Origin: an uncultured Blautia sp.
GTDB lineage: Bacteria > Bacillota > Clostridia > Lachnospirales > Lachnospiraceae
DNA: 64,000 bases
Reading direction: 5' to 3'
NCBI GenBank assembly: GCA_934373235.1
Contig: CAKROW010000001.1
Coordinates: forward strand, 62,001-126,000
Position 1 is the first letter of the stretch. Each line of letters begins with the position of its first letter. Under the pieces are notes generated by a model, which did not search any database, had not been told where the DNA came from, and saw only the letters and a list, made by a program, of their open reading frames with translations. Shown here one piece after another: positions 44,437 to 53,116 of the stretch. Both the position numbers and the translations under genes were made by a program.

Positions 44437-45813
44437 TTATATTCTGATGATGTTCTTTCTGGCAATCTCCAGGGCACCTCCCGGATCTTCCCCACAGGCC
44501 AGGCCTACGGCAAAAAGAAGATACGCACTGTCCAGATAAAATTCTGCCTGTAAGGGGAGAAGTTTTTCAGGCTCATTTTTTCTGCGAAGTGCATATTCCA
44601 TTACAGTTTTTGGATCTTCATTATTGATGACAGGTCCTCCGGTTCCCACAATACGGATCACATTTGTGAGATCCTTACCTTCACGGATCTCTCTCTCATC
44701 TTTGGAATAATAATTAAGGATCCGGCCGCTGTGCCTTCTGGCACCTGTATATACGGCCTGTTTTGCAAGAAATCCATCCACAGATTTTTCCTGTCTGTTT
44801 TCCGGAATGTAATCAGAATGTTCTGTTCGGAAAAGGCATTTTTTCTTCAGGATATCCCAGGGCAGTTCCGGCGGGATTTCTTCCATATCTGCGGCTCCCA
44901 GAAGTGAAACCGCACTGGAACGAAGTCCCAGATCACCTTCCACAGTTCTTTTGTGTTCCGGCTCCGGTGCGCCTATCACCTTATGTTCTCCTGCCCTGTT
45001 TCTGGTAAAACTGTATACATCGGTAGTTGCACCGCCTACATCAAAAAGCATACATTCTCCAAGCCCTCCGGTTCCGTTAAGACCATCAGCCAGAAGTGCA
45101 CCGCCTCTCAGCACTGCTGCAGGGGTGGGCATCAGAACATCTCCCACCATGCTCCTCACTTTTCCAAGTCCCTTCATACCTGTGATCCGTCTCATGAAAA
45201 TATTTCGGATAGCCTCTCCTGCAGGCTCCGTATGAAGTGCGCCAAAGGATGGAAAAACATTTTCCACTGTGTAACATTCCTTCTGCCTCATGAGAAACAG
45301 TGATCTGACTTCTGCTGCTGTTTCCTGATTCCCGGCATATACCACAGGGCTGGTAAATCCGGCAAGCCCGGCCAGCTTCCCGGCATTTTCCATCAGCCAC
45401 TGGCTGTTTCCGCCTTCCACACCACCGCACAGAAGCAGGATCTCCGGATTGATCTCCCGGATCTCTTCCAGATCCTCCGGCTTAAGTCTGCCCCAGTAGC
45501 TTCCGATCACCCTGGCCCCTGCCCCAAGTGCGGCATTGGCTCCTGCCAGAAAACTGTATCGTTTTGTCAATCCTACAACTACCATCCGGAGGCCTCCGGC
45601 TGCGGAACTGCTTGCCAGCATCCTGGCATTTTTTACTCCTTCTGTGCCGATGACCTTTTTTGCTTTTTCAAGATTGGCTCTCAGAGCTATGCTGGCGTCT
45701 GTGGCAACTGTGGACGCATGTCTTGTTGTCATAACTTTTTCGCCGTTTGTCAGATCCAGCACTGCCATCTTGGTGTAGGTGCTGCCAAAATCCACTGCAA
45801 TGGTATATGCCAT
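44437..45813 (-). CDS. glmL: MutL/GlmL-family mutase-associated protein
   Basis: A 458-residue ASKHA-fold ATPase of the GlmL/MutL family: N-terminal phosphate loop DFGSTYTKMAVLD, LLCGGVEGGNS, a second phosphate loop DVGGATTDVYS. In clostridia the family lies next to glutamate mutase and some B12 aminomutases and is thought to reactivate or protect the B12 enzyme. It is 20 bp upstream of the mutase gene and 10 bp downstream of the SDR gene. Confidence 0.9.
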   Translation of the reverse strand: MAYTIAVDFGSTYTKMAVLDLTNGEKVMTTRHASTVATDASIALRANLEKAKKVIGTEGVKNARMLASSSAAGGLRMVVVGLTKRYSFLAGANAALGAGARVIGSYWGRLKPEDLEEIREINPEILLLCGGVEGGNSQWLMENAGKLAGLAGFTSPVVYAGNQETAAEVRSLFLMRQKECYTVENVFPSFGALHTEPAGEAIRNIFMRRITGMKGLGKVRSMVGDVLMPTPAAVLRGGALLADGLNGTGGLGECMLFDVGGATTDVYSFTRNRAGEHKVIGAPEPEHKRTVEGDLGLRSSAVSLLGAADMEEIPPELPWDILKKKCLFRTEHSDYIPENRQEKSVDGFLAKQAVYTGARRHSGRILNYYSKDEREIREGKDLTNVIRIVGTGGPVINNEDPKTVMEYALRRKNEPEKLLPLQAEFYLDSAYLLFAVGLACGEDPGGALEIARKNIIRI

Positions 45814-45822
45814 CCTCTCACC

Positions 45823-46590
45823 TCAATTCATCAATAATCCGCCGCTGAAATTAACCACTTCGCCGTTAAGGTAATCGGCTTTGTCACTGCACAGGAACAC
45901 TGCCAGCTCTCCGATCTCAGAAGGATCTGCCATACGGCCCTTCAGCACCTGGCTGATCTGTGTTTTCCATCTGCCTGCCTTCAGCACCGGTTCCGTTGCC
46001 ACCCAGCCCGGCGCGATCCCGTTGGATGTGATCCCGTATTCAGCAAGTTCTATGGCAAAGGATTTTACCAGGCTGTTTAATGCTGCTTTGGATGCCGCAT
46101 ATGCGGTGATCCCTGCTGTCGGCTTCCAACTGTCCACAGAACTGATACTGAGGATCTTCCCTGATCTCTGGTCTTTCATAAAGTGGTTCACCACTGCTCT
46201 GGTCATCCGGAAAACTCCCATGACATTTACATCAAAGATATGGGAAAAATCTTTATCTTCCATCTCCAGAAAAGGTGCTGCGGGATAGATTCCTGCATTA
46301 TTTACAAGAACATCAATACGTGCAAAATCTTTTTTTATATTCCGGACCGTGCTCTCCACACTGTCCGGAGAGCACAGGTCACAGAAATAAAATTCTGCTC
46401 TTACCTTATATTTTTCTTTCAGTTCCTCTGCCACGGCACTGCCTTTTTCCCTGTTTCTTCCTGTAAGGATCACATCAGTTCCAGCAGTGGCAAAGCTCTG
46501 CGCAATGGCTTTTCCGATTCCTGTATAGCCTCCTGTTACAAGGGCTGTTTTATTGAAAAAACCGTTTTGTTCCATATTTGTCACTTCCAT
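45823..46590 (-). CDS. Short-chain dehydrogenase/reductase
   Basis: A 255-residue SDR with TGGYTGIGKAIA (NAD(P) loop), NNAG, catalytic Ser in ISSVDSW and YAASKAA, and an SGG near the C-terminus. All catalytic residues are present. Its ATG overlaps the stop of the binding-protein gene by one base (TGATG). It would oxidise or reduce a hydroxy/keto intermediate of the pathway. A start 15 nt later is possible. Confidence 0.9.
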   Translation of the reverse strand: MEVTNMEQNGFFNKTALVTGGYTGIGKAIAQSFATAGTDVILTGRNREKGSAVAEELKEKYKVRAEFYFCDLCSPDSVESTVRNIKKDFARIDVLVNNAGIYPAAPFLEMEDKDFSHIFDVNVMGVFRMTRAVVNHFMKDQRSGKILSISSVDSWKPTAGITAYAASKAALNSLVKSFAIELAEYGITSNGIAPGWVATEPVLKAGRWKTQISQVLKGRMADPSEIGELAVFLCSDKADYLNGEVVNFSGGLLMN

Positions 46591-47420
46591 CAGTCTTTTG
46601 CAAGATCTTTATATTTTTCAATGATATCCTCGCCCCAGACATCTTTTGACATTTCACCGATGGTTCCGTCATCCTTCAGCTCTTTGATGGCTCCGTTAAC
46701 TGCCTCAAGAAGATCCTTGTTATCTTTGTTGATAATAAAATGTGCACCTACTACAGTGAATGGATCTTCGATCAGGTCGATCTTGGAAGCCAGATTGGAG
46801 TCTGCATCAAGAACATCTGTAAGCATTGCCGGATCATTCATAACTCCGTCATATCGTCCGCTTGCCACATACTGCAGAGCATCTGTCATTGAGATCAGAG
46901 TGGAACCTGTATCCTGTGTGATATCCGCATCCGGATGCTCTTCCATGTAGTCGTTATAAACCTGACGGAGACCATCCTGTTCAGGTACGGGAACCAGTGT
47001 CTTACCCTTCATATCCTCAATGGATTTGATTCCGCTTCCTTTTTTTACTGCAAGACAGATCGCTGTGTAGAAATAGGAATCACTGATCAGGAATTTTTCC
47101 TCTCTTGCTGAAGTTTTGTATTTGTCACCGGCCTCTATATCGTACTGTCCGGATTCAAGTCCTATGGAAGCTGCGTCATAATCAACCATCTCATATGTAA
47201 AATCATAGTCGTCAAGTTTTTCATCAATTTTCTGAAGTACATCATAGTCAAATCCGGCAAGATTTCCATCTTCGTCCAGGTAGGAAAATGGAGCCACATT
47301 GGAATCCAGTGCGATCTTGACTGTTTTTGCCTTTGCAGATACAGGTACGGCAGCCACGCCAAGTACCATTGCAGCAGTTACACTGACAGCGAGCATTTTT
47401 TTCATTCTGAAGTTCATCAT
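46590..47420 (-). CDS. Amino-acid ABC transporter binding protein (SBP family 3)
   Basis: A 276-residue secreted protein with a signal peptide (about 1-28, ending VSA-KA) and an SBP_bac_3 body: SNVAPFSYLDEDGNLAGFDYDV, GQYDIEAG, and the C-terminal INKDNKDLLEAVNGAIKEL. It lacks a lipobox Cys. It delivers a polar amino acid or analogue to permeases encoded in the partner operon (49286-50736). GGAGGAG precedes the ATG. Confidence 0.9.
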   Translation of the reverse strand: MMNFRMKKMLAVSVTAAMVLGVAAVPVSAKAKTVKIALDSNVAPFSYLDEDGNLAGFDYDVLQKIDEKLDDYDFTYEMVDYDAASIGLESGQYDIEAGDKYKTSAREEKFLISDSYFYTAICLAVKKGSGIKSIEDMKGKTLVPVPEQDGLRQVYNDYMEEHPDADITQDTGSTLISMTDALQYVASGRYDGVMNDPAMLTDVLDADSNLASKIDLIEDPFTVVGAHFIINKDNKDLLEAVNGAIKELKDDGTIGEMSKDVWGEDIIEKYKDLAKD

Positions 47421-47492
47421 AATCTTCTCCTCCTCTTGATCAAATGTTATCAGAAGCTGTTATTTAAATATCCCTGCGGGATAGATAAATCT

Positions 47493-48227
47493 TTATTTGC
47501 GGATATTGCTTAAAAACTGTTTTGTTCTTTCTTCCTTAGGATGATCGATAACCTCCTCTGGTCTTCCCTGTTCAATAACCTTGCCTCCGTCCATAAATAC
47601 CACTCTGGAAGCTACATCATGTGCAAAGCCTATCTCATGTGTGACAACGATCATTGTGATTCCTGTTTCTGCCACATCCTTCATTACGTTTAATACCTCT
47701 CCTACAAGCTCCGGATCCAGTGCCGAGGTAGGTTCATCAAAAAGTATTACCTCCGGGTTCAGCACCAGTGCTCTCGCAATCGCTGCACGCTGCTGCTGTC
47801 CGCCGGACATCTGGGACGGATAATAATCAAGTCTCTCTCCAAGTCCTACCTTCTGCAGTGCCTGAGCACTTAATCTCCTGGCTTTTTCCTTTTCCATTTT
47901 CTGGACAAGTACCAGACCTTCCATTACATTCTGGAGTGCTGTCATATTTTTGAAGAGATTGTAGTTCTGAAAAACCATTGCTGTTCTTTTTCTCACTTCA
48001 TGGATCTCTTTCTTGGATGCATCTGCACAGTTCACATCCATGTCGTCAAATTCAATATGTCCCTCATTTGCAGCATCCAGAAAATTGATGGTCCGGAGAA
48101 ATGTTGTCTTTCCGGAACCGCTGGGACCCAGGATCGCCACAACCTCTCCCTTTTCAATTTTAAGATCCACACCTTTTAAAACGTTCAGGTCTCCAAAAGA
48201 TTTTTTGATTCCTCTCATCTCGATCAT
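47493..48227 (-). CDS. Amino-acid ABC transporter ATPase (GlnQ type)
   Basis: A 244-residue ATPase with Walker A GPSGSGKTT, Q-loop FQNYNLFKNM, signature MSGGQQQRAAIARAL and Walker B VILFDEPTSALD. The ATG at 48227 has GGAGAGGAGAG. It is the first gene of the long operon that leads through the binding protein to the B12 and glycyl-radical enzymes. The leader carries a strong terminator-like hairpin and a box shared with the partner operon. Confidence 0.93.
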   Translation of the reverse strand: MIEMRGIKKSFGDLNVLKGVDLKIEKGEVVAILGPSGSGKTTFLRTINFLDAANEGHIEFDDMDVNCADASKKEIHEVRKRTAMVFQNYNLFKNMTALQNVMEGLVLVQKMEKEKARRLSAQALQKVGLGERLDYYPSQMSGGQQQRAAIARALVLNPEVILFDEPTSALDPELVGEVLNVMKDVAETGITMIVVTHEIGFAHDVASRVVFMDGGKVIEQGRPEEVIDHPKEERTKQFLSNIRK

Positions 48228-48270
48228 AATGCTTCTCTCCTCTCCGCCTGAAAAATTATGAAATAAAAAA

Positions 48271-48310
48271 AAGGACAGCAAAGATGGATTTACGCTTCTT
48301 TGCTATCCTT
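48271..48310 (-). terminator. Terminator-like hairpin in the leader (attenuator candidate)
   Basis: In the minus-strand RNA, AAGGATAGCAAAGA pairs with TCTTTGCTGTCCTT (one G-U) and is followed by eight T. It lies between the promoter at 48386-48414 and the ATPase start, so transcripts from that promoter must pass it. Confidence 0.8.
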
Positions 48311-48365
48311 AACTATTTCTTATCCAGTTCCATTTCATTCTGGCAATGTTGTAATATGTCTTATT

Positions 48366-48414
48366 TGTTGTCTGATGTTGCATAGAAGATATCACTTTCA
48401 TCATACTTTGTCAA
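48366..48414 (-). promoter_or_regulatory. Promoter of the B12/glycyl-radical operon with start-site box
   Basis: TTGACA (48409-48414), 17 bp, TATCTT (48386-48391) on the minus strand. The 13-nt element ACATCAGACAACA (48366-48378) lies at the expected transcription start. The promoter overlaps the end of the TSUP gene. The same element, with one Y change, occurs at 52008-52020. Confidence 0.7.
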
Positions 48415-49276
48415 TACCTTTTTCCCTGAAATTTTTTAAAAACATTGTTCCTGCACAGTAAAGAAGCAGAAATACCATACCTGCCTGGAGATATTTCACA
48501 TCTACTTTGTTTACATATCTCACTGCTGCCAACACTGCAAGCACACCGCAAAACGACATCACCGCAGGCTTGCCTGCATAGCTTTTTTCGTCCAGAAACT
48601 GAAAAGCTCCAAAGCAGCAGCTTACCACATTCCCGGCCATGACCACCGGATATACTGCCCTCATGCTCATTCCCAGCAAAAGCAGGATCGCCATGTCAGG
48701 CACTGTAGCTCCAAGCCCTATCATATTCAGGCCTCCGAAAACAAAGAATCCTGCCATTGCCACTGCCAGTTTCCAGGAGTGCAGCCCTTCTGCCCCGCCT
48801 CCCTGGATCCCGAAAAAGAACAGCCTGAATATGATCAGCCCGGCAGCACCAATAAGACAGATCCCCATTACCAGCCGAAGGAATCTTACATTCATATGTA
48901 CGATCAGCTTCACTCCCACAACAGCTCCCGCTGTTTGTGCAGCCACACATGCAAGAAGCGTTATGGGATCCACTTCCACAGTCCCCAGAAATGCAAGTGC
49001 CATAGTTCCTACAGGAAGGATTGCCGCTACGATGATGGTTCCCGGAAGGAGCTCATCATCCACCCGGTTTCCTTTCCTGTAAAACAGCATGGATATGGGA
49101 CTGTCTGATATCCCGAAGGTACCCAGAAACATGGCACATACGGAAGCCAGTCCATAATACCAGAATTCTCCCTTTTCCCTGCTTACACTGTCACGATCCC
49201 TGTAAAGCTGCCTGAACAGCCGAATGCTGTAAACTGCCATAAGCAGTAAAATCCCGACAAATACTACTTTGACCAT
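48401..49276 (-). CDS. TSUP/TauE-SafE-family membrane transporter
   Basis: A 291-residue membrane protein with about eight helices in two similar halves, with the family-type GTFGISDSP near residue 58 and GGLNMIGLGATVP at the second half. TSUP proteins export sulfite, sulfoacetate or other organosulfonates, or carboxylates. It is the last gene of the aminotransferase-permease operon. Its presence hints at, but does not prove, a sulfonate product. Confidence 0.85.
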   Translation of the reverse strand: MVKVVFVGILLLMAVYSIRLFRQLYRDRDSVSREKGEFWYYGLASVCAMFLGTFGISDSPISMLFYRKGNRVDDELLPGTIIVAAILPVGTMALAFLGTVEVDPITLLACVAAQTAGAVVGVKLIVHMNVRFLRLVMGICLIGAAGLIIFRLFFFGIQGGGAEGLHSWKLAVAMAGFFVFGGLNMIGLGATVPDMAILLLLGMSMRAVYPVVMAGNVVSCCFGAFQFLDEKSYAGKPAVMSFCGVLAVLAAVRYVNKVDVKYLQAGMVFLLLYCAGTMFLKNFREKGIDKV

Positions 49277-49285
49277 ACGCAGCTC

Positions 49286-50002
49286 CTATTTTGCGGCAAC
49301 CATGCCATTGCGGTTAAAATGATTTGCACGTTTCTCAAGTACAGCAAAAACTCTCTCAAGGATCAGGTTCAGGGCCCAGTACAGAAGTGCTGCAATAGTA
49401 TATGCCTCCAGGAAATTCAGGCCGCTTCCTGCAACTGTTTTAGCCTCTCCCATAACATCCATGACCATAACCATATATGCCAGGGAAGTATCCTTCACCA
49501 TTCCGATAAAAGTATTTCCCACATTTGGAAGTGCAACAACCACTGCCTGTGGGATGATCACCCGCCGCATAGCCTGTACAGATGTCATTCCGATGGAATG
49601 TGCTGCCTCCATCTGTCCTGCATCCACGGACATCAGTGCAGAACGGATCACCTCTGACATATAGGCGGTATAATTACACACAAGTGCAACAGCGGCGACC
49701 GCAAAGGGAGGAATGATCACGTAGGTATCCATTCCCATGGTATCTACCAGCGACTGTATCCATATAGGCAGTGCTACAAAAACAAAATATAGCTGTACCA
49801 TAAGTGGGACACCACGGATAAAATTCAGATACACTGATGCAAGTTTTCCAAAAAACGGTACATTGTACATCCTGCAAAGACATACCACAAGTCCAAGTGC
49901 AGTACTGAATACCATTCCAACCACTGTCAGAAGCAGTGTCACGGGAAGTCCTTCAAGAATTTTGGGAATCGCGGAAATTGCAAATTCAACATTAAATACC
50001 AT
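49286..50002 (-). CDS. Amino-acid ABC transporter permease (HisM/GlnP type)
   Basis: A 238-residue permease with four to five helices. The family loop is EVIRSALMSVDAGQMEAAHSIG and the LPGVPLMVQL-type sequence is RGVPLMVQLYFVF. It starts 5 bp after the other permease stop. With that permease it forms the heteromeric channel for the binding protein at 46590 and ATPase at 47493, which are in another operon. Confidence 0.92.
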   Translation of the reverse strand: MVFNVEFAISAIPKILEGLPVTLLLTVVGMVFSTALGLVVCLCRMYNVPFFGKLASVYLNFIRGVPLMVQLYFVFVALPIWIQSLVDTMGMDTYVIIPPFAVAAVALVCNYTAYMSEVIRSALMSVDAGQMEAAHSIGMTSVQAMRRVIIPQAVVVALPNVGNTFIGMVKDTSLAYMVMVMDVMGEAKTVAGSGLNFLEAYTIAALLYWALNLILERVFAVLEKRANHFNRNGMVAAK

Positions 50003-50007
50003 ACTAT

Positions 50008-50736
50008 CTACCTCCTTGCCATTCTTACTTTTCTGCCGGAACCAAGGACACGCATATCCTTGTTAAGGCGACATTCGATTCCATGCAGGCATTTATCCAG
50101 GATAAAGCATACTACCCAGTAGCACACTGCAACACCTGTATAAATTCCAATAGATCCGATTCCGTGACGGGCATTTACCAGTGCGCTTCCTCTTCCCATC
50201 ATCTCCACAAAACCTATGGAAAAAGCAAGGGAGATCGCCTTGAAATCATCCAGCAGCAGGTTTGTCATGCCCGGCAGTGCGATCCTTGCACCCTGAGGAA
50301 GGATCACTCTTCGAAATACCTGGAAAGAGCTCATTCCAATACTTAAACCTGCTTCGATCTGACCTTTTTCAATAGAATAATACGCACCTCTGAATGTCTC
50401 CGCCAGGAAAGCCCCCAGGTTAAACCCGTAAGCCACATAAGCAAAAATTGCCACGTTCCACTGGTTTGCCGCTGTAATTCCAAACCCGTTGATAAAAATT
50501 GCTTTCAATCCGAAATAAACAATAAGGATCTGTATCAGAAGCGGTGTTCCTCTCTCAAAAGATATGAACACAGCCAGGATCGTTTTTAATATCCTGATTT
50601 TTTTAAGTCTGACTGCCGCAAAAAGAATTCCAAGCACAATTCCCGTGAAAACCACACACACAAACAGAAGCAGTGTTTCCGGGATCACTGACGCGACTTT
50701 CGGCAATGTATCAATAAAAGCATTTACTGACTTCAT
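50008..50736 (-). CDS. Amino-acid ABC transporter permease (HisQ/GlnP type)
   Basis: A 242-residue permease, about five helices, with RGTPLLIQILIVYFGLK and the EAA loop AETFRGAYYSIEKGQIEAGLSIG. The ATG at 50736 has GGAGGGAAAGG; longer starts would run into the aminotransferase gene. The aminotransferase ends 17 bp upstream, so the two are co-transcribed. Confidence 0.92.
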   Translation of the reverse strand: MKSVNAFIDTLPKVASVIPETLLLFVCVVFTGIVLGILFAAVRLKKIRILKTILAVFISFERGTPLLIQILIVYFGLKAIFINGFGITAANQWNVAIFAYVAYGFNLGAFLAETFRGAYYSIEKGQIEAGLSIGMSSFQVFRRVILPQGARIALPGMTNLLLDDFKAISLAFSIGFVEMMGRGSALVNARHGIGSIGIYTGVAVCYWVVCFILDKCLHGIECRLNKDMRVLGSGRKVRMARR

Positions 50737-50753
50737 TTCCTTTCCCTCCTTTT

Positions 50754-51914
50754 TTACAGGCTTTCCATAAATTTCCGGATACGTCTTAAACCTTCTGCCA
50801 TATCCTCCGGTGAGCATACATAGGAAATTCTCACAAATCCCTCTCCTGCTGCTCCAAATGCGCTTCCCGGAACTACCACTACCCTGGCTTCTTTAAGAAG
50901 CTTCACAGCAAATTCCTCGGAAGTCATTCCGGTCTGCCTGATATTTACAAATGCATAAAAAGCTCCTTCCGGTGTCACCATGGAAAGTCCCGGCATGGTC
51001 CCGATCTCTTTCATGATCAGTCTTCTGTTTTCTCCGTATACACGGCTCATGATCTGAAGTGTCTCATCCGGACCATTCAGTGCAGCCAGCGCCGCATACT
51101 GGGTTGGTGTGTTCACACAGGAAACCACATTTTCCTGGATTTTCACCATATCCCCAATGATCTCAGAAGGTCCCAGGGCAAATCCACATCTCCAGCCTGT
51201 CATTGCATAGGTTTTGGAAAAGCTGTCCACGATCACAGTTCTTTCTCTCATTCCCGGACAGGTTGCAATGGAAAAATATTTTGCATCACCGTACAGAAAT
51301 TCCTGATATACCTCATCTGTGAGAAGATATAGATCTTTTTCAACACAAAGCTCTGCAATTTCTCTCAAGGTCTTCTCATCTGTCACACTTCCGGTCGGAT
51401 TGGACGGTGAATTGATAAGAAGAAGCTTGGTCTTATCTGTCACTGCATTTCTCAGGTTTTCCACGTTGTACCGGAACCCGTCTTCCTCTTTAAGCGGCAC
51501 GATCTGGGGAACTGCACCGCACATTCCGATCTGTCCGATATAATTGGAAAAATACGGTGCTCCCATAAGCACTCCATCTCCCGGTTCCAGGAGCACTTTC
51601 ATGGTAAGATAAAGAGCTTCCACTCCACCGGAGGTTACCATGATCTCTGATTCCGGATCATATTCCACTCCCTTTTTGATCTTCATTTTTTCTGAAAGAG
51701 CCTGACGCAGAGGCAGGATACCGGCATTTACCGTATAATGGGTATCTCCCCTGGAAATAGCATCCTCTGCAGCCCGGGTTATATGTTCCGCAGCCGTAAA
51801 GCCCGGCTCCCCAAGAGAAAAACTGATAACATTATCCATCTTCTGTGCCATATTGAACATTTTACGGATACCAGATCCCGGCAGTGCCTCAATTGCCTGA
51901 TTTCTTTTTTTCAT
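50754..51914 (-). CDS. PLP-dependent aminotransferase, class I
   Basis: A 386-residue fold-type I aminotransferase: SLGEPGFTA near residue 45, SPSNPTG, and the PLP Lys in SFSKTYAMTGWRCGF. The pattern is that of AspC-like subgroup I-alpha/gamma enzymes acting on aspartate, aromatic or branched amino acids. I start at the ATG at 51914, with GGAGGG 8 nt upstream. First gene of the operon with two amino-acid permeases and TSUP, so the imported compound is probably transaminated to a 2-oxoacid. Confidence 0.92.
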   Translation of the reverse strand: MKKRNQAIEALPGSGIRKMFNMAQKMDNVISFSLGEPGFTAAEHITRAAEDAISRGDTHYTVNAGILPLRQALSEKMKIKKGVEYDPESEIMVTSGGVEALYLTMKVLLEPGDGVLMGAPYFSNYIGQIGMCGAVPQIVPLKEEDGFRYNVENLRNAVTDKTKLLLINSPSNPTGSVTDEKTLREIAELCVEKDLYLLTDEVYQEFLYGDAKYFSIATCPGMRERTVIVDSFSKTYAMTGWRCGFALGPSEIIGDMVKIQENVVSCVNTPTQYAALAALNGPDETLQIMSRVYGENRRLIMKEIGTMPGLSMVTPEGAFYAFVNIRQTGMTSEEFAVKLLKEARVVVVPGSAFGAAGEGFVRISYVCSPEDMAEGLRRIRKFMESL

Positions 51915-51959
51915 TGAGCATCCCTCCACACTTTTTTTCAAACACACTATAAAGAAAAA

Positions 51960-51995
51960 GACAAGGCAAAGATGCCACAGCTTCTTTGCCTTGTC
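51960..51995 (-). terminator. Terminator-like hairpin in the aminotransferase leader
   Basis: GACAAGGCAAAGA and its exact complement form a 13-bp stem with a 10-nt loop, followed by CTTTTTCTTTAT on the minus strand. It lies between promoter and gene. Its core GCAAAGAAGC...TCTTTGC repeats the core of the hairpin at 48271-48310. Confidence 0.8.
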
Positions 51996-52007
51996 CTATC
52001 TCTCATA

Positions 52008-52058
52008 TGTTGTCTAATGTCTTTTCAATACTATATACAATTTTTTTTGATTTGTAAA
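52008..52058 (-). promoter_or_regulatory. Promoter of the aminotransferase-permease operon with start-site box
   Basis: TTTACA (52053-52058), 17 bp, TATAGT (52030-52035) on the minus strand. The 13-nt element ACATTAGACAACA (52008-52020) sits at the expected start of transcription, as at 48366-48378. Confidence 0.65.
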
Positions 52059-52086
52059 GTCCTAATTTAAAAAATTTTTGATCTGC

Positions 52087-52356
52087 TTACCGGATGCGGA
52101 AGCTGCTCTCCACCTCAACAGGGATCTGTTTCTCCTCGATTCCGTCAATTTCCACATAGCTCTGGCGTCCAAGCTGCGCTATCATCTCATTGATGATCTC
52201 CCGATCCCCCTGCAGTTCCATCTCCACACGGTCATCCCAGAGATTCTTCACCCAACCGGTCAGTCCCAGGGCCTGGGCAATATAATACGAACGATACCGG
52301 AAGCCAACTCCCTGCACTCTTCCTGAAAAATAAAAATGTTTGCGAATATCACTCAT
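52087..52356 (-). CDS. acyP: Acylphosphatase
   Basis: An 89-residue protein with the catalytic Arg in GRVQGVGFRYR and the catalytic Asn in GWVKNLWD. It hydrolyses acyl phosphates such as carbamoyl or acetyl phosphate. The ATG at 52356 has GGGAG 6 nt upstream. The gene ends upstream of the aminotransferase promoter and shows no terminator of its own before it. Confidence 0.93.
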   Translation of the reverse strand: MSDIRKHFYFSGRVQGVGFRYRSYYIAQALGLTGWVKNLWDDRVEMELQGDREIINEMIAQLGRQSYVEIDGIEEKQIPVEVESSFRIR

Positions 52357-52563
52357 CGGCACTCTCCCTTTTCTGTCGGTTATTTTCTGTCCTTTCCCGC
52401 TCCGCATATTGTATTGTATATATAGTAAACGTTTTTTGCAGTATTGTAAAGTAAACATTCCCGGTGAATATTTCATTTTTCTTTTTCAGAATTCCTGATA
52501 TAATAAAAATGGCTGCGGCCTGTATATATTTTTTATACAATTTTCTTATGGAGGTACATAGTC

Positions 52564-53082
52564 ATGAATGAAGTGATCAAATCTTTACTTGAAAGAAGAA
52601 GTATCCGCGCATACAAAAAAGACCTGGTTCCCCGGGATGTTCTGGATGAGATCCTGAAAGCCGGAGAATACTCTCCCAGTGGCATGGGCAGACAGGGAAC
52701 TCTGATGGTTGTCACCCAGGATGCTGACCTTGTGGCAAAGCTTTCCCACATGAACGCTGCTGTTATGGGCAGCAAGGCAGATCCTTTTTACGGTGCTCCC
52801 ACTGTGATCATTGTATTCGCAGACAGCGATATGCCTACCTGTGTGGAAAACGGAAGTCTTGTTATGGGAAATCTTATGAACGCTGCTCATGCTCTTGATG
52901 TTGACTCCTGCTGGATCCACCGTGCAAAAGAGGTCTTCAGCTCCGAAGAAGGCAAAGCCCTCAAAAAAGAATGGGGCGTTCCGGACAATTATGTTGGTAT
53001 CGGACACTGCGTTCTCGGCTACAGAGACTGTGACTATCCGGAGGCAGCTCCACGTAAGGACGGATTTGTGATCCGCGTATAA
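52564..53082 (+). CDS. Nitroreductase-family FMN protein
   Basis: A 172-residue protein of the nitroreductase fold (LLERRSIRAYKKDLVPRDVLDEILKAG start, APSGMGRQ-type SPSGMGRQ loop for FMN, CVLGYRDCDYPE near the end). It probably reduces quinones, nitro compounds or flavins with NAD(P)H. GGAGG precedes the ATG. Single gene, divergent from acylphosphatase. Confidence 0.9.
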   Translation: MNEVIKSLLERRSIRAYKKDLVPRDVLDEILKAGEYSPSGMGRQGTLMVVTQDADLVAKLSHMNAAVMGSKADPFYGAPTVIIVFADSDMPTCVENGSLVMGNLMNAAHALDVDSCWIHRAKEVFSSEEGKALKKEWGVPDNYVGIGHCVLGYRDCDYPEAAPRKDGFVIRV

Positions 53083-53116
53083 ATTGTTATATTTTTGTGA
53101 GAGATCCGGGACGCTT

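Noticed and set aside
47421..52080. T-box or other amino-acid riboswitch in the leaders of the amino-acid transporter operons
   Set aside because: The conserved T-box sequence (AGGGTGGNACCGCG) is absent and the leaders are too short; only a plain terminator-like hairpin is present.
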